Origin: Hypericum androsaemum
Lineage: Eukaryota; Streptophyta; Magnoliopsida; Malpighiales; Hypericaceae
Assembly: GCA_963995505.1 (NCBI GenBank)
Contig: OZ023188.1
Coordinates: 3,038,001 to 3,102,000, forward strand
Direction of reading: 5' to 3'
Length of the DNA stretch: 64,000 bases
Shown here: one piece after another, positions 44,477 to 58,675 of the stretch
Numbering within the stretch: the first letter of the stretch is position 1
Layout of the letters: the number at the start of each line of letters is the position of its first letter
The notes under the pieces: generated by a model
Told to the model about the DNA's origin: nothing
Database searches by the model: none
The model's input: the letters and a program-made list of their open reading frames with translations, nothing else
Made by a program: the position numbers and the translations under genes

Positions 44477-45610
44477 ATGTCCATTTCAATGGCCTTGTTC
44501 TCTCCTCCAACCACTCCTTTCCTCCACAAGCCTGGTCTTTGGGTAGGGCCCACAAAGCCACTCTCTTTGGTTGTTGCCACTCTCAGGGCTTCTTCCAGTG
44601 AGTCTGTAGTAGCTACTGGGTCTGTCACTGTGGGGGGCGGGAATGGGGCTGCCTCACCACCCGCTGCGGTGGAGAAGGTAGAAGAAGAAGAAGAGGTCAA
44701 GGTTGAGGTTGCCAAGTTTGTGGACCCCAGGTGGGTTGGTGGGACCTGGGACCTGACCCAGTTCATGAAAGATGGCAACACTGATTGGGATGCTGTTATA
44801 GATGCTGGTTAGCTGTTAAAGTTCTTATCTTTGCTTGTGTTTGTGAAAAAAAAAAGTCATCTTTTTTGTTGGTTTGATAGTTCTTTTGGGAATTTTACTT
44901 TATAGTGCATGCGTTCCTTTATCACTGAGACTTTTTTTATGTTTGGAGTTGCTGAAGTGGCTTTAAGGTTGTTCAATTGTCGGATTTCCGGGTTTCAATT
45001 CCTGACAATGTGTAATATAGGCCTAATAACAATGAGGCTATGGCCCCGTTCCATGATGTTAGGGAGTAGAAAGTAGTGTGCTTTTAGTATTATTTGGTAA
45101 CTAATGGATGGGACTGTTTTGCAGAGGCAAGAAGGAGAAAATGGCTCCAGAATAACCCAGAGTCGTCGAATAACGATGACCCTGTAGTTTTTGACACCTC
45201 CATCGTTCCATGGTGGGCATGGATCAAAAGGTTCCATTTGCCTGAAGCGGAACTACTTAATGGTAGGTCGAGATACTCGTCATTGTGCAACAATGTTTGC
45301 CCTTTTGGGGGCTGATCAATATCTTACTGGTTTCATTTCTTCGTACGAGTCTTATGCAGGCCGCGCTGCAATGGTCGGGTTCTTCATGGCTTACTTTGTG
45401 GATAGCTTGACTGGTGTTGGTCTAGTGGACCAAATGGGCAATTTCTTCTGCAAGACTCTTTTGTTTGTAGCTGTTGCTGGAGTACTCCTAATCCGGAAGA
45501 ACGAAGACCTAGAGAACCTTAAGAAGTTGCTCGATGAGACAACCTTCTATGACAAGCAATGGCAAGCTGCCTGGCAAGATGAGAAGCCAAGCAAAACCAA
45601 CCTCGAGTGA
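44477..45610 (+). CDS. LIL3: Light-harvesting-like protein LIL3, chloroplast
   Basis: Exons 44477-44807, 45125-45262, 45360-45610, phases 1 and 1; 239 aa. Residues 1 to about 40 are a Ser/Pro-rich transit peptide, followed by an acidic linker ([19 protein letters not shown]). The LIL3 signature follows: [32 protein letters not shown], then the chlorophyll-binding-type helix [19 protein letters not shown] and a second hydrophobic helix ([13 protein letters not shown]). LIL3 sits in the thylakoid membrane, where it stabilises geranylgeranyl reductase and protochlorophyllide oxidoreductase for chlorophyll and tocopherol synthesis. The second and third exons are intact and closely match the family. 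Neighbour of ankyrin gene E in the same orientation, without evidence of co-regulation. Confidence 0.94.
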
Positions 45611-47460
<1,850 letters not shown>

Positions 47461-48392
47461 ATGCCAACCAAAATGGTATTTTTCTATCTCTCATATGATC
47501 CATGTGACAAGCTGATTAATGTATTTAATTACATATGTTTCAACTTTCACGTTTTCAGGTAGACTGTAGGAGGAACAGAGCTGTCCTAGTGAGTGTGTAT
47601 GTGGAGAAGCCAAGAAGGAGAAGGCCATCTTCTTCAAATGGCAGCGGTGATCGTCGCCACCACTACCACCACCATCACCATTATGTCCACCATAGCATCA
47701 GGCAAGAGGTAACCTTGAGAAAGCCCCGCGGAGCTGGTAAAGGTTACGATAGGAGAGCCGAGCTTCTTCTCTATTCGCGACGCCTAAGGGAGTCGTCGGC
47801 TAGCTCTGGTTTAGATGTAGACGTGGTGGCAGAACCCTCTCCCTTAGAGCCAAAGCCAACTCCATCCACAAACCAGCAACCTCCGGAAAATGTACAGCCT
47901 AACCAAAATCCTAAGCTAAGCTAAGCATAGCAGATGATTTACCTCGACTGCAGTTGAGATTATTCATGGATTAACATCTAATTAGTCTATGAGCTGCTGA
48001 TTGATTAGTCGTAAAGCTGAACAGCTGCAGCTATTAATTGGTTCTGTTTTTGCTAATATTGGTAGATAGTTGCTGTCCAAGCAAAGCCGAAGCGTACGAC
48101 GACTGCCAGTTCCCCGGCTTGTCTACGCTTCCTGCCAAGATTCATCACTAAATCTTGGACGAGTCGGCGAGCAAAGAAGCCGAAGAAGCAGCAGCAGCAA
48201 AATGGAACCACAAACACGACAATGAAAGCTGTCATGAAAAGTTTACAGGTAAAGAACCATCCAACACAACTTGGAGTCTTAACACGGGACTCGGACCTTG
48301 TTCCTAAATGACGGACTTTGCAGATGCCAAAGAAGAAGAGAGGATTCATCTCAAAGCTACTCTTCCTGCTGCAGAAGAGGAGACGAAACTAG
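47461..48392 (+). CDS. Small basic protein of unknown function, four exons
   Basis: Exons 47461-47475 (MPTKM only), 47559-47891, 48066-48248 and 48324-48392, all in phase 0, giving 199 aa. Exon 2 encodes VDCRRNRAVLVSVYVEKPRR, then a His-rich stretch and KPRGAGKGYDRRAELLLYSR, then a Pro-rich linker. Exon 3 is Arg/Lys-rich (SWTSRRAKKPKKQQQQ) and ends TTMKAVMKSLQ. Exon 4 is MPKKKRGFISKLLFLLQKRR, an amphipathic basic C-terminus. I do not recognise a named family; basic composition suggests nucleic-acid or membrane contact. The tiny first exon and the GTACAG donor of exon 2 are the weakest points; without that donor exon 2 would end at 47924. The gene converges on the subtilase, with stop codons 100 bases apart. 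Confidence 0.55.
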
Positions 48393-48491
48393 GGAAAACT
48401 TCTGCAGACCGAGCCAGGAGTACCCAACATTATTTATTTTTTTTCTCTTATTTCTGTAGAAGTTCAATTTTTGAAGCTCAAATGGAACTAA

Positions 48492-51400
48492 CTATAGCGA
48501 GGTGCTCACGTAAACGGCAATAGGGACTCTAACAACGTGCTTTCTACTTCCTTGCAACACCATCTCTCCGAACGTGTAATTTCCTGTCGCCTGAGTTGCT
48601 TTTAGCAAAATCAGAAGATGCCTTGAACCATTACCTCTGATCTTGAATGCATCCGGCGAGACGGAGACATTCACACCTAATGGTTGCTTCACGGTCACCT
48701 TGTAGACCTCGCTCTTACCGCTGACGTTCGTCAGCCGTCGGACTACCCTCCTCGACCCTACAAGATTCGAGACCGTCACGCTTGGTGTGTTCAGATCTGA
48801 ACACCATGCTTCTCTCTTGGTTGGGCATCCTAACCCCGTTGCTTGACGTACTGAATCATCATCAACGCCAGGAACGGAACAGAGAAACCCGACATAATCT
48901 TTGAACCCGACATTGAATATGACACCCGGGTCCAATGCACGAGCAGGGTTGACGAATCCAGACCCGAAATCGAACGGAGTGGCCGGAGCAAGCAGATTGT
49001 TTGACTGAGCTAGGATTGGAGAGCCAGACCGATCCGTGGTGTCTGCCGTAGTCATTAATGCCGATAAGATTGCTGCAGGACCCCACTTACGATGCTTATG
49101 CTTGATCAGAGCTGCAACACCAGCTATGTGGGGAGCTGCCATACTTGTACCAGATGCTAGAGCGAAACTCTGACCTGTAAAACAGTGAAAATAATCAATT
49201 TGTATGTATAATATCTAATATTAAGTGATAAAACTACATTTCGAGTGATTTACCTTTTATGTACGGGTCACCCTCACTGCTGGGACTCCATGCTGCCCAA
49301 ATAGAGGATCCTGGGGCCATGATATTTGGCTTAAGGACATCAGCAGTTTGCAGGAGTGCATTGTTGACATCCGGACCTCTGGATGAATAAGATGCAACAA
49401 CGGGCGCCTGTCCAGCGAACGACGCTATCCTTCCGTCTAATATTCTCGCTGTTGCATCAAAGCGAACAGCCCGTCCGGAATTGCTTCTGACGGTATTCGC
49501 ATTGTAGTACTCCCACAAAGCCTGCACAGCTCTTGAAATTGATGCAAGGAAATGCAGCTCAACTTAATAGAATATGTTCTGATATCAGCTAATCCAATTT
49601 ATCATACCGAGGAAGCTCTCATGTTGTTCAGGATAATTGCAGCAAGAGGGAAAGTCATTGTTGTACCCTTCACTTGCTCAGAACCAATGTCTGGATCAAT
49701 TGTGATTATAAAACCAGCCGCTCCAACCTGCTGCATGGTGTTTGCAACTGCTGCAATGCTAGCTGCCTCGTATTCGAAATCAAATGTGTACGTGCAGACG
49801 ATCAGCTTTCCCCGAGCCAAGGATGTGACGAAATACTCCGGATGCTGGCAGCTCTCGATTTCGACAACACTAGTGGTGTTCCTGTGAGAGACATCAGCTG
49901 CTGCAGCTATACGAAGGGGATGCACTCCTGCAGTTGGAGCTTAACAGCTCAAATGAACCGAGAGATGTAAGCTTAGTAGACTGACTGAATCCATTTTGTT
50001 ACTGTTTTCAATTTATGGATAGTGTAACAACAAGGGAAGAAAAATTACGGGCCAGGCCACTGCCGGAGAAGCTTTGTCCATTTCCCAGGACGACTGTGTT
50101 GTGGTACTTGCGATCAGTGATAGAGGCAGCAACACTAGCAATCCAAGGGCTAAATGACAGGATTGAGCTGGAAGAAGGGCCACCATTTCCAGCAGCTTGA
50201 ACGACAAAGACCCCAGCTCTTGTAGCAAACAACAACGCCATTTCCAGGACATTGAGGAAGGCAGAAGGACCAGGCGGAACAGTTGCTGGCCCTACAGAGA
50301 GGCTTAGTACGTCGACTCCATCTTCCACAGCCTAGAGTTAACCTTTGGTGCTCAGTGAAAATATATCTCAACCGTTTATAAATTTCACACTTTTCCTTTT
50401 TTTTAAAATTACCTCCTAGAAAGTTTTTGTATGAAGGTAATGTAGTGATGAGAATCCCACATCAGTTAAATACGAGTGGGGGGCAAATTTATAAGTGTGA
50501 AAAATCCACCAATTCATTGCCTTAAGGTTTTGGGTTGGATATGGAGATTCTAATATGGTATCAGAATGGGTTGATCCCGTGTCCATTGTTGAACTTACAC
50601 GACCCCCATTTCTCGCACTTTGGTGAAGTCAAAGCCAGTGCAATCTTTGACCCGATGGGTCTCGTTTGAGGGGGTGTGTTGAGAATTCCACATTGGTTAA
50701 AACACGAGTAGGGAGCAAATTTACAAGTGTAAAAAATCCACCAACCCATTACCTTAACATTTTGGATTGGATACGGAGATTCTAACAATTAGAAGTTAAT
50801 CAATGAAGTCAAGGGAGGATTTTCAACATAATTATATGTGGGCATAGGCACTAATCATAAAAATCTTGTCAAACCTGATCAACTGCCGCTATAGCGTCTG
50901 ACATATAGCCACCAAAATCATACAGTGCTTTATATACTGCAATGCTGATGCGGAGAAGAGAAGAGTGTATGATCAAAGTTACTAAATATGGCAGGTAAAG
51001 ACAAAAAAAAAATTCAACAGATGTCGTAGAATGGAGGTCAGAAATCTTACGTCTGTCAAAGGAAGAGTATGAATTCTTAATATTTACCTTGCACCTGGTG
51101 CCATTCCGCTCGCATATCCATAATTGAAGCCGTTGACAATCACAGGGATATGGTAGTTTCCAGCAGCTGTGGATGATGTGTGGCTGGTGCATCAACCCAA
51201 TAGAAAAGAATCTTAGGGACTTTACAAACAAATAAAGGTCCATCCACACTCAGAAGCTGCCATTTATCTTTTTTAAACAGGTTTATTATTACTTGCCTTC
51301 CATGGCCATCGGCATCAAAAGGTGATGCATAATCATGAGTCGAGCTGAAGTCACCGGCAACAATCGCAGCGCGGGCAAAGTATCGAGCCCCTACTATTTT

Positions 51401-52183
51401 CCCATTACATGCAGTTGAAGGGAAATGCTCTCCGGACGCGCATGTTCCATTGAACTTCGTATTATTGACGAAACCAGATGGGGATGGACTCCAGAAACTA
51501 GGGTGGTCAGGATTTATGCCAGTGTCAATTAAACCGATTACTACACCCTCTCCTGAATTTGGTGCTCCTCCCAAAGTCGGCCAAACGCCATCGGGTATCC
51601 CAAGGAACTCAGGTGTGTGGGTTGTGAGCTTCTCCATTTTGACATCCTCATGGACTGCTCTAGCCCCTGCTGCATCCTTTAAAAGGTCGAGAACCTGAAA
51701 AATCCATTCTGCTTCTTGAGGCTTTTACTTTTTAATAATAGAAGAAAGGACATATTGAGAAAGTAGCAGCACAAATTTCACCTCGTCAGACTCAACATGA
51801 ACGGCAAACCCGTTCAGCAAATGAGTGTAGCTATAGAGTTTGGTGTAGGTGCCTTTGCGAAGAAGAGACTCCAAAAATTTGTCATGGCTATTAGTCAACC
51901 TCTCTTTATGCATTGCAATCTGAACTTCGGTCCTAAACACACAGAAGAACACTTCGTCAGACAAAAAAAAATCAAACATTTAAAGTGAACCAAGACAAGG
52001 TAACAGCCACATATTTGCAAGAAATTTGTCATACAAATACTCTGATTTGGATGACGAAACAGGCTCTCCATCCATTAGTATCATGAAAACTTTAGCTTCC
52101 ACAGATAAAAGACAGAAAACAGAAAATGTGAGGAGACGAAAGATGGGAATATAATCCATTTCCGGATAATATTCTTCTTCCAA
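48492..52183 (-). CDS. Subtilisin-like protease, SBT2 type
   Basis: Nine exons on the minus strand, fully phase-consistent: 52183-52011, 51932-51782, 51694-51297, 51183-51088, 50944-50875, 50331-50049, 49939-49608, 49521-49254, 49174-48492; 817 aa. A signal peptide lies near residues 9-30 (a second Met at residue 9 may be the true start). The inhibitor-like prodomain follows (residues about 30-120), then the S8 catalytic domain: Asp165 in LIDTG, His239 in DGHGSHTSS, oxyanion Asn345 in AAGNGGP and Ser601 in [12 protein letters not shown] domain is inserted between Asn and Ser (LIVCTYTFD region), and an Fn3-like C-terminus ends the protein. Intron 3 uses a GC donor (AAG|GCAAGT). Intron 5 holds a TRIM element. 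The exon 1 donor (AT|GTGGCT) is weak. Secreted or apoplastic protease; substrate unknown. Confidence 0.88.
50446..50787 (-). mobile_element. TRIM (miniature LTR retrotransposon) in a subtilase intron
   Basis: Two direct repeats of about 110 bases, 50446-50555 and 50677-50787, start TGATGAGAATCCCAC and TGTTGAGAATTCCAC and end ATTCTAATA and ATTCTAACA. Directly after the left repeat is TGGTATCAGAATGGG, matching the initiator-Met tRNA primer site, so the element's own direction is the plus strand (opposite to the subtilase). A purine tract (GAGGGGG) precedes the right repeat. The interior is only about 120 bases, without coding capacity. Flanking 5-mers TGTAG and ATTAG match at 3 of 5, so the target duplication is not convincing. 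Confidence 0.85.
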
Positions 52184-52738
52184 CCAGTGAAGGTAAAAAA
52201 AAGTTCAAGTTGCAATGAGAAGTAACAGGCTGAAATTGCACAGTTAAATGTAATTCCTATGCCACAAAACACACATGCGTTTCTCATTTCCCAACAACTT
52301 TGACATACAGATAGTTCATGCACAACTGATCCTTTGACTAAAGGAGCATGGGGGTTAAGACCATACCCATAACTTTCATAATTAACTTCAAAACAATTAT
52401 GCATAATTAACTAACTAACAAGGTCATTAGAAGAACAATACAACGAACCCTGAATTACACTTCACTATATTGGTAATGTAATATATGGCCATTCGAAAGA
52501 GTTTGTGAAAAATTAATAAATCAAGGAAAAAAAAGCATCTATTTTATGAGTTTGAAAAATATTTTAAGATTCTAAATTTAATTGGAGGAGTTTATAAAAA
52601 ATTTGAGTCTTTGTATTTTAGTGGAGTAAAGAGACGAATGGGGGCGAGGCAACGTGATTTGCCAAGTCAGAAACCAGTCCACCATCGCACAAAAGCTCTC
52701 GCCCTTTAGTTCCGCTTCCACTCTTCTCATCGACGACA
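52184..52738. promoter_or_regulatory. Shared intergenic region between subtilase and UGLYAH
   Basis: The two genes are divergent, with start codons 555 bases apart, so their promoters must lie here or overlap. The segment is AT-rich at 52380-52600 and becomes GC-rich just before the UGLYAH start. No decisive TATA box is seen on either strand. Confidence 0.45.
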
Positions 52739-55700
52739 ATGCCACCTCCCTCGCCGCTGTCGCCCGTCCCCCTCCTCATCATCCTCGCTGCCCTAATCTC
52801 AAGCACGTATCCACGCCTTCTCTTTCTAACCGCTCCGCTGAGTTCCAAAACTCACCGTTTCACGTTTCAGGTTGGGTCAGCCTCTGCTCCGGCCAAGAAG
52901 GCTACTGCTCGGCTCCCGCTTCTTCGAACTTGTCACCCGCCGGCGAACATCTTTACTGGAAGGTTTCCAACCCTACCCTCGCTCCTTCTCACCTCCAAGG
53001 TGCTTCCCCCCCTTTCCTCACCGCTCCTCTTTTCGTCTTTTCCCAATCCTAATCATAGGCAATAGATATAGCTAGGTGCCCGCCCGATAACCGTCTGGTC
53101 AGGGAAACCGAACAATATTTAACACTGTTATGTTTTAAACGACTCGAGCTCGAGACCTGACTAGAATAACTCGCTTGCTAGTTGATTCTTGCGTGGTTGT
53201 GGTTACTTGAAGATTGAAACGTAGATCACAAAACGCATCGCTTAACTAGGGTGGAAAACAACTTCCTGGTAACCGCCAGGTCGGGTTCTTGACCGTTAAC
53301 TGACTGATATCTGGCTTGCTTTTGGTGCAGATTTGCCGGGGTTTACGCGCAGCGTGTACAGGAGGGATCACGCGCTCATAACACCCGAGAGCCATGTCTT
53401 TAGTCCTCTACCGGAGTGGTGATTGATTCAATGCCCTTGGTCTTTTTTCTTCTTATGGTTGTTCTGTTCCCTTTGTTGTGTAATTTGATATAGTTTCGGT
53501 TCGGAGAGACGGGATGTTTAGTTGACGCGGGGTTGCGTGCTTCAGGAGGAATACTTTGGGTGCTTATCTGATTACTCCAGCGATGGGGGCACATTTCGTG
53601 ATGTACCTGGCCAAGATGCAAGGTTTGTTTTTTCTTAGCTGTTGTGTCGCCGCAATTGTTTGGAAGCATGCGGTAGCAATGCCTTCCTTGATGGAGTACT
53701 TTGGCGTGCTAGGAATAGGATATCTATTACTGGCACATCTGATGGGATCGGATAAGGATTTGTTGTTGTCTTTGTTGCTGATGTCTTTAGAGATGTGTGT
53801 TATGATCAAGCGTTAGCCTTTTGTTTCATGACGGAGTGTAATTCTCTCCAGGCCACTTGCATCCGTGCCGCGTGTGTGTTTGCGTTTGTGAACCATGCAT
53901 GTGATGAAATGTAAAAAGCCGTATGGCTACACTACTTCTGCTCTGTTAGTTACTGATATGAGCTAAACCCTTGCAGAGAACTCGAGATCAGCGCTCCCTC
54001 TTGATCATGCTGAGAGGTTTGTGATGTTGCCGGGGTTTCGGATTTCATTACCAGCTGTGCATGAACTGATTCATGCTGTATAATTCTTTTAGGCTTGTCT
54101 TCGTCCTGCAGGGTTCAGCCAAGCTCGCTAATGCATCTGGCTTCACCCACAAGCTGAAGGTATAAGTTCTTCTCGTTTGAATCATTTCTCCAGTTGTGTC
54201 CCTCTCAATGTTGAGATCGAGTCATAATGTTGAGAGCATCTTCTTTTATTTGCAGGTTGATTCATATGCTTATTTGCCTCCCAGTTTTGAACATTGTCTT
54301 GAATGTGACAGCTCAGCTACCCTTGTCATATTTGAGCGAAGGTCTCACCGCCATCGTATCTTAGATTGTCCTCATCTTTTCTACAGATTTCCTTTTCTGT
54401 CTTGGAATTCATTTTGCTTCTTCTGCTTCTCTGCTTGAATGTTAGCTGAGTGTATTAAAGTACCACAACTCTGACTTGTAGCCTTTATGTAGAAGAAACT
54501 GCCAGTAATACTATCTGCTTCTCAGTTCCTGAATATGTTTCTGTATTCTGAGCAATAACAGGATTTTCTGTCCTACAGGTACGTTTCTTTGAAAAATCAT
54601 GTTACTGAGCCAATTGTGGGTTCTACTGAAAAACAGCCCCTACTTGAAACTCCCGGCGAGGTCAGCACTGTCTCTGCAGCCTTGAGCTTAAAGATGGTTT
54701 AGTGAGGCATAAATGCATCCATTTGCACATGTGCTAATGGTTTCCAAAGTAGACTTACCTTGATTATCATCATAGGATGCCATGCCTCATTTTTTTAAGG
54801 GTGATGCCATGCCTCATGTTTTTTATGGGTGATGCCATGCCTCATTTTGAACCATATTCATCCACTTAATGTTCTGGCATCTTTGCTTGTTATTGTCCGA
54901 TTGATATTAACAAATTTCAGCTGTTTCCAGGTTTTTCAACTCAGGAAGCTCCTTCCACAATCTCTTGCTTTTGATTTCAATATTCATGTAAGCCATGACT
55001 CCTAGAATTCAACTTGAAGTTAACTGGTGAATTGAACTTGTTTATACAATCCCCTTTGTGCTTTTCGGGGAAGTGTTTTATTTTGCTGAGCATTTAATTG
55101 TTCTACATGATGATTTTGTTGAGGATTGAAATTCACCAACATATACATGTGTTCTTTCTTTTAATCAATTCTATGATTTTCATCCTCGCAGATCATGGAT
55201 TTTCAACCTGGAGAATTCCTAAACGTTAAGGTATAGTTTAAATATGGGGGGAAGAACATATGAAAGTGAACAGATGCTTTGTAAGCTCGCTTATGATCTC
55301 TTCGTATCCTTTGGGTTCTATTACTTGCTCTGTTCTTCTTTGGATTTACAACTGATTGCTAATCGTGTTTTTTTTTTCCCTCAGGAAGTTCACTATAATC
55401 AGCATGGCTTATTATTATTAGAGGGACAAGGAATTTATCGTTTGGGTGACAGCTGGTACGAGTTTTCATCAAGTTTTATTGTCTATCGAAGTGTGAATAT
55501 TACTATTTCGAACCTATTAGCTTTTCCTCTTAATTGATGGCTGAATGTCTCAGTGTTCTTTCTCATCTATAAAGTGCACAATGATTTCCACATCTGTACT
55601 ATACTTCTACTCACATTTCGTGAGCGGCAAGATAGATTTCCCGCTGTCATGATCTGCTGTAGGGACTGGGATTACAGTAGAGAAAGCATTTTGATTTTGC

Positions 55701-56205
55701 TAGTCGATATGAGCATGATTTTATTATGTTTGGCATCAAAGTGTAACCGGAGTTGTGAACTGTGGAAATCCAGTTTTCCTCTGCTGCTGTTTGTTCTTTC
55801 ATGCTGCTGCTCTAGATTCTTGCGTTTCTTCGTGACCAATACAATTATCATAATTCAGCAATTAGTCTCTTAGTATGTTTCGGGCTCACCATTGCTCTCA
55901 CATTTCCAACCTACCAAGGAACAGAGTCAGCAGTAAGTCTCTTTACGATTTCTCTGTTTTCAGAAGCATAACTAACCTATCTCATTGCATGGAAGGTACC
56001 CGGTCCAAGCCGGAGACGTCATCTGGATGGCACCATTTGTTCCACAGTGGTAGGAAACAGACTCCAAAGAACTGTTAAGACTCTTACCGTCTTCCGTTGA
56101 TGAAGTCGTTAACGTATCTTCGTGTACAGGTACGCCGCACTCGGTAAAACTCGTTCGAGATACCTTCTATACAAAGATGTGAACAGAGATCCACTCTCGG
56201 GGTAA
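52739..56205 (+). CDS. UGLYAH: (S)-ureidoglycine aminohydrolase
   Basis: Thirteen exons, all phase-consistent: 52739-52806, 52881-52999, 53331-53418, 53546-53622, 53977-54016, 54093-54159, 54256-54341, 54579-54660, 54931-54987, 55192-55230, 55385-55455, 55996-56049, 56130-56205; 307 aa (Arabidopsis about 298). Residues 1-23 are an ER signal peptide (PLLIILAALISS). The bicupin body is nearly identical to the known enzyme: GAYLITPAMGAHFVMYLAKM, VDSYAYLPPSFEHCLE, EKQPLLETPGEVFQLRKLLP, VHYNQHGLLLLEGQGIYRLG, DVIWMAPFVPQWYAALGKTR. The Mn2+ ligands map to Glu242, His244, His248 and Gln282, with the same spacing as the published enzyme. It hydrolyses ureidoglycine to ureidoglycolate and ammonia in the ER, a late step of purine-nitrogen recycling between allantoate amidohydrolase and ureidoglycolate amidohydrolase. 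Confidence 0.95.
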
Positions 56206-57143
56206 AGAACAGACCTGGTCAGCTTCCGTTTTTTGCGTATGCTGCTTATCATTGAATCATCATCATCCTTGTGTATTTAAACCTGGAATTTGCATCATTG
56301 CTCCTGTGGAGGGAAATCACTATTGATCTAACTTATGACATTGGAGTCAAGATTCTCATCTAAATAAAAGATGCAAGTGATTCCTTCGTTGTAAAGTTCG
56401 AGAACTCTATCAAGTTTTTAATCACTTGGACCAATTCCCGTCATCGTCATTGTAGATGCACTGAAAAGAGGGAGATGAATACTCGTGATTATGTTCAGCT
56501 CTCGCTGGTTATAACCCCATCTCTAACTTGATTCCCTCATGGTCTGAATTGGATCAAATTTATCCAAGCAATTGTAGATGTTGGTGAGGTGGCTTTTGCA
56601 AGAAAATGTCATGTAATGTTAATTAAGAAATGTGCGCACAAAAATTGCATGCTGAGCTGATGAAAGTAACAATTTTTTCCAACCATGAATTAGTCGGTCT
56701 AGTAGATACTCGAATATTAGTAGTTTCAATGGTTGAATGTGATTAAAAAAACAGCATCCATTGGTTGAATGGTTGGGAGCCGAAATCATTGTACACTTTT
56801 GATGGATAATCTTATTTGGATGTAATATTCTTTGAAGCAACCAATAATAATGCGGATCTGTGCAGCTATTCTGTTTCACAAAAAATGCAGCTATCCTATC
56901 TTCCATGCATCGAATAATAATCGGGAACTGTCGCTTGATTAGACTTCCCAAGGTAAGGACGACGACCGGCCAACTTTTGCACCCATGATTCCACATTTTC
57001 TCATTATAAAAACTTGGAATAAATAAATCATTTGTCACTTGACAGATGATTTTTTTTTAAAATAAGTTACGAGAGTGAATCCTTAACTTCTATCAAATTT
57101 TATACGCGTTGTGTTACTATCTTCTTTGTGGGTTGTTTATTCC

Positions 57144-57189
<46 letters not shown>

Positions 57190-57776
57190 TAATTTTTATT
57201 GACTGTTTTTTGAAAGAATAATAATATATCTAAAAAAATATGTGACAAAAGTTGGAGGATTCCTCTAGTTCTCGCACATATTCCAGTCTTTCTTGCGCCG
57301 AAAGGGGCATATTTAATACGTGAATATGACAAATACGATGACTTTATTTTATTTTTTTGCATTAAACAGAATTGGTTATATTGGTAACATAATTAAATTT
57401 GTTAGAAGATATATGAATTCAAATACTAAGAATTCAGAGGTACAAAATTTGACGATATTTGACTTGGAATTAATTGTTATATTTATAATAAACACTTTGA
57501 TGAAGGTGGATTCTAATTTGCCCCAAAAGGTGCGCTGGAAAGCCTATAGTTTCGTCTGAGGAAATCATAATTTATGACTGCTCATTTGCGGTGAAGCACG
57601 TTAAAATATTTTCGGAATCTACTTTAGATCCCTAATCTCCAAGGAAACATCTTTCAAGAGAAGAAAATCTATCATTAAATAACATCAAGATTACAAATCA
57701 AACACAAGAAGTGTTGAATATTTGTAAGGCCAAAAAAACTCAACCATACCAAAACTACAATTATGAGGGCATGAAG
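56206..57776. other. Intergenic downstream of UGLYAH
   Basis: Contains the UGLYAH 3' UTR and AT-rich DNA. No gene is supported; the minus-strand frame at 56619-57038 has no recognisable content. Confidence 0.5.
57146..57187. repeat. (AT)n microsatellite
   Basis: About 42 bases of AT dinucleotide repeat in intergenic DNA. Confidence 0.95.
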
Positions 57777-57789
57777 ATCACTAACGAGG

Positions 57790-58260
57790 TAGAGCTATCT
57801 GGGATCATTTTATCAACTGGATTGGTGTGTCGTGGAGTGACTTCTGTTCCATGGAGACATCTCTATCTAATTGGTGCAGGTTAGTTAGAGGTGGTATGAT
57901 CGGGAATATGTGGTTTATATTGTTTGTAGCTATTTCTTGGAAAATTTAGAATCATAAGAACCAAGTAATTTTCGACGAAAAACGTTGTGATAGTGAGCTT
58001 TTCAAGCATTTCATTTTCTATTGGACCCGTGAATGGTTATTTTGGACGAAGACTTTGAAAAATATCGGGTATCAAGAGCTTGACTTTTTTAGGATTCTTT
58101 GAGAGTCCGATAACCGTTGGCGAATTTGTTCCTTTTTTCTTTGGACTATCTCGGGGTAGAATGGTTCGTTTGTTGTAATTATAAGTAGGATTCTTTTATT
58201 TTCTCGATGTAATTTCTTTTCCGTTATTTTTATTAATAAAGTGTATTTACCTATAAAAAA
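57790..58260 (+). mobile_element. 5'-truncated LINE insertion
   Basis: A 471-bp segment is flanked by a perfect 13-bp duplication ATCACTAACGAGG at 57777-57789 and 58261-58273, and ends in an A run (CCTATAAAAAA). One frame reads IWDHFINWIGVSWSDFCS, MIGNMWFILFVAISWKI and NHKNQVIFDEKRC, the conserved C-terminal end of plant LINE reverse transcriptase ORF2 (zf-RVT-like region). It is broken by stops. Only the 3' end was copied, the usual result of aborted target-primed reverse transcription. Confidence 0.85.
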
Positions 58261-58675
58261 ATCACTAACGAGGATTATTGGTTCGCAAAAAAAGTGGTTC
58301 TCTAAAAATCACTGGTCCTATTGAATATTGCGTCTAGGCTGTAAATGTAAACCATTTGGAATAAATTCTCTATTGAATATAAATATTAGTCCACTTTGGT
58401 GGAAATTTGTCGAATTATATGGCTAAATCGAGAATGATCATTGGTAAAAAGCTATACATGATTTAAATTCAATATTTTTAACAGTTGTTTATTTAGATGT
58501 CGTACGACCATTTAATTTGAATGAAATATATTATTTTTCACTAAAAATATTGGCTCTCAGGCGGTCACGTCAGCTAGTAGATTAAGCTAGGAATATACCA
58601 CCACCTAAATTTCTCCTCATTAATTAGTGCACGCCATTAATCAATCAATTACTAATAAGTACTTAAATCAAGTGA

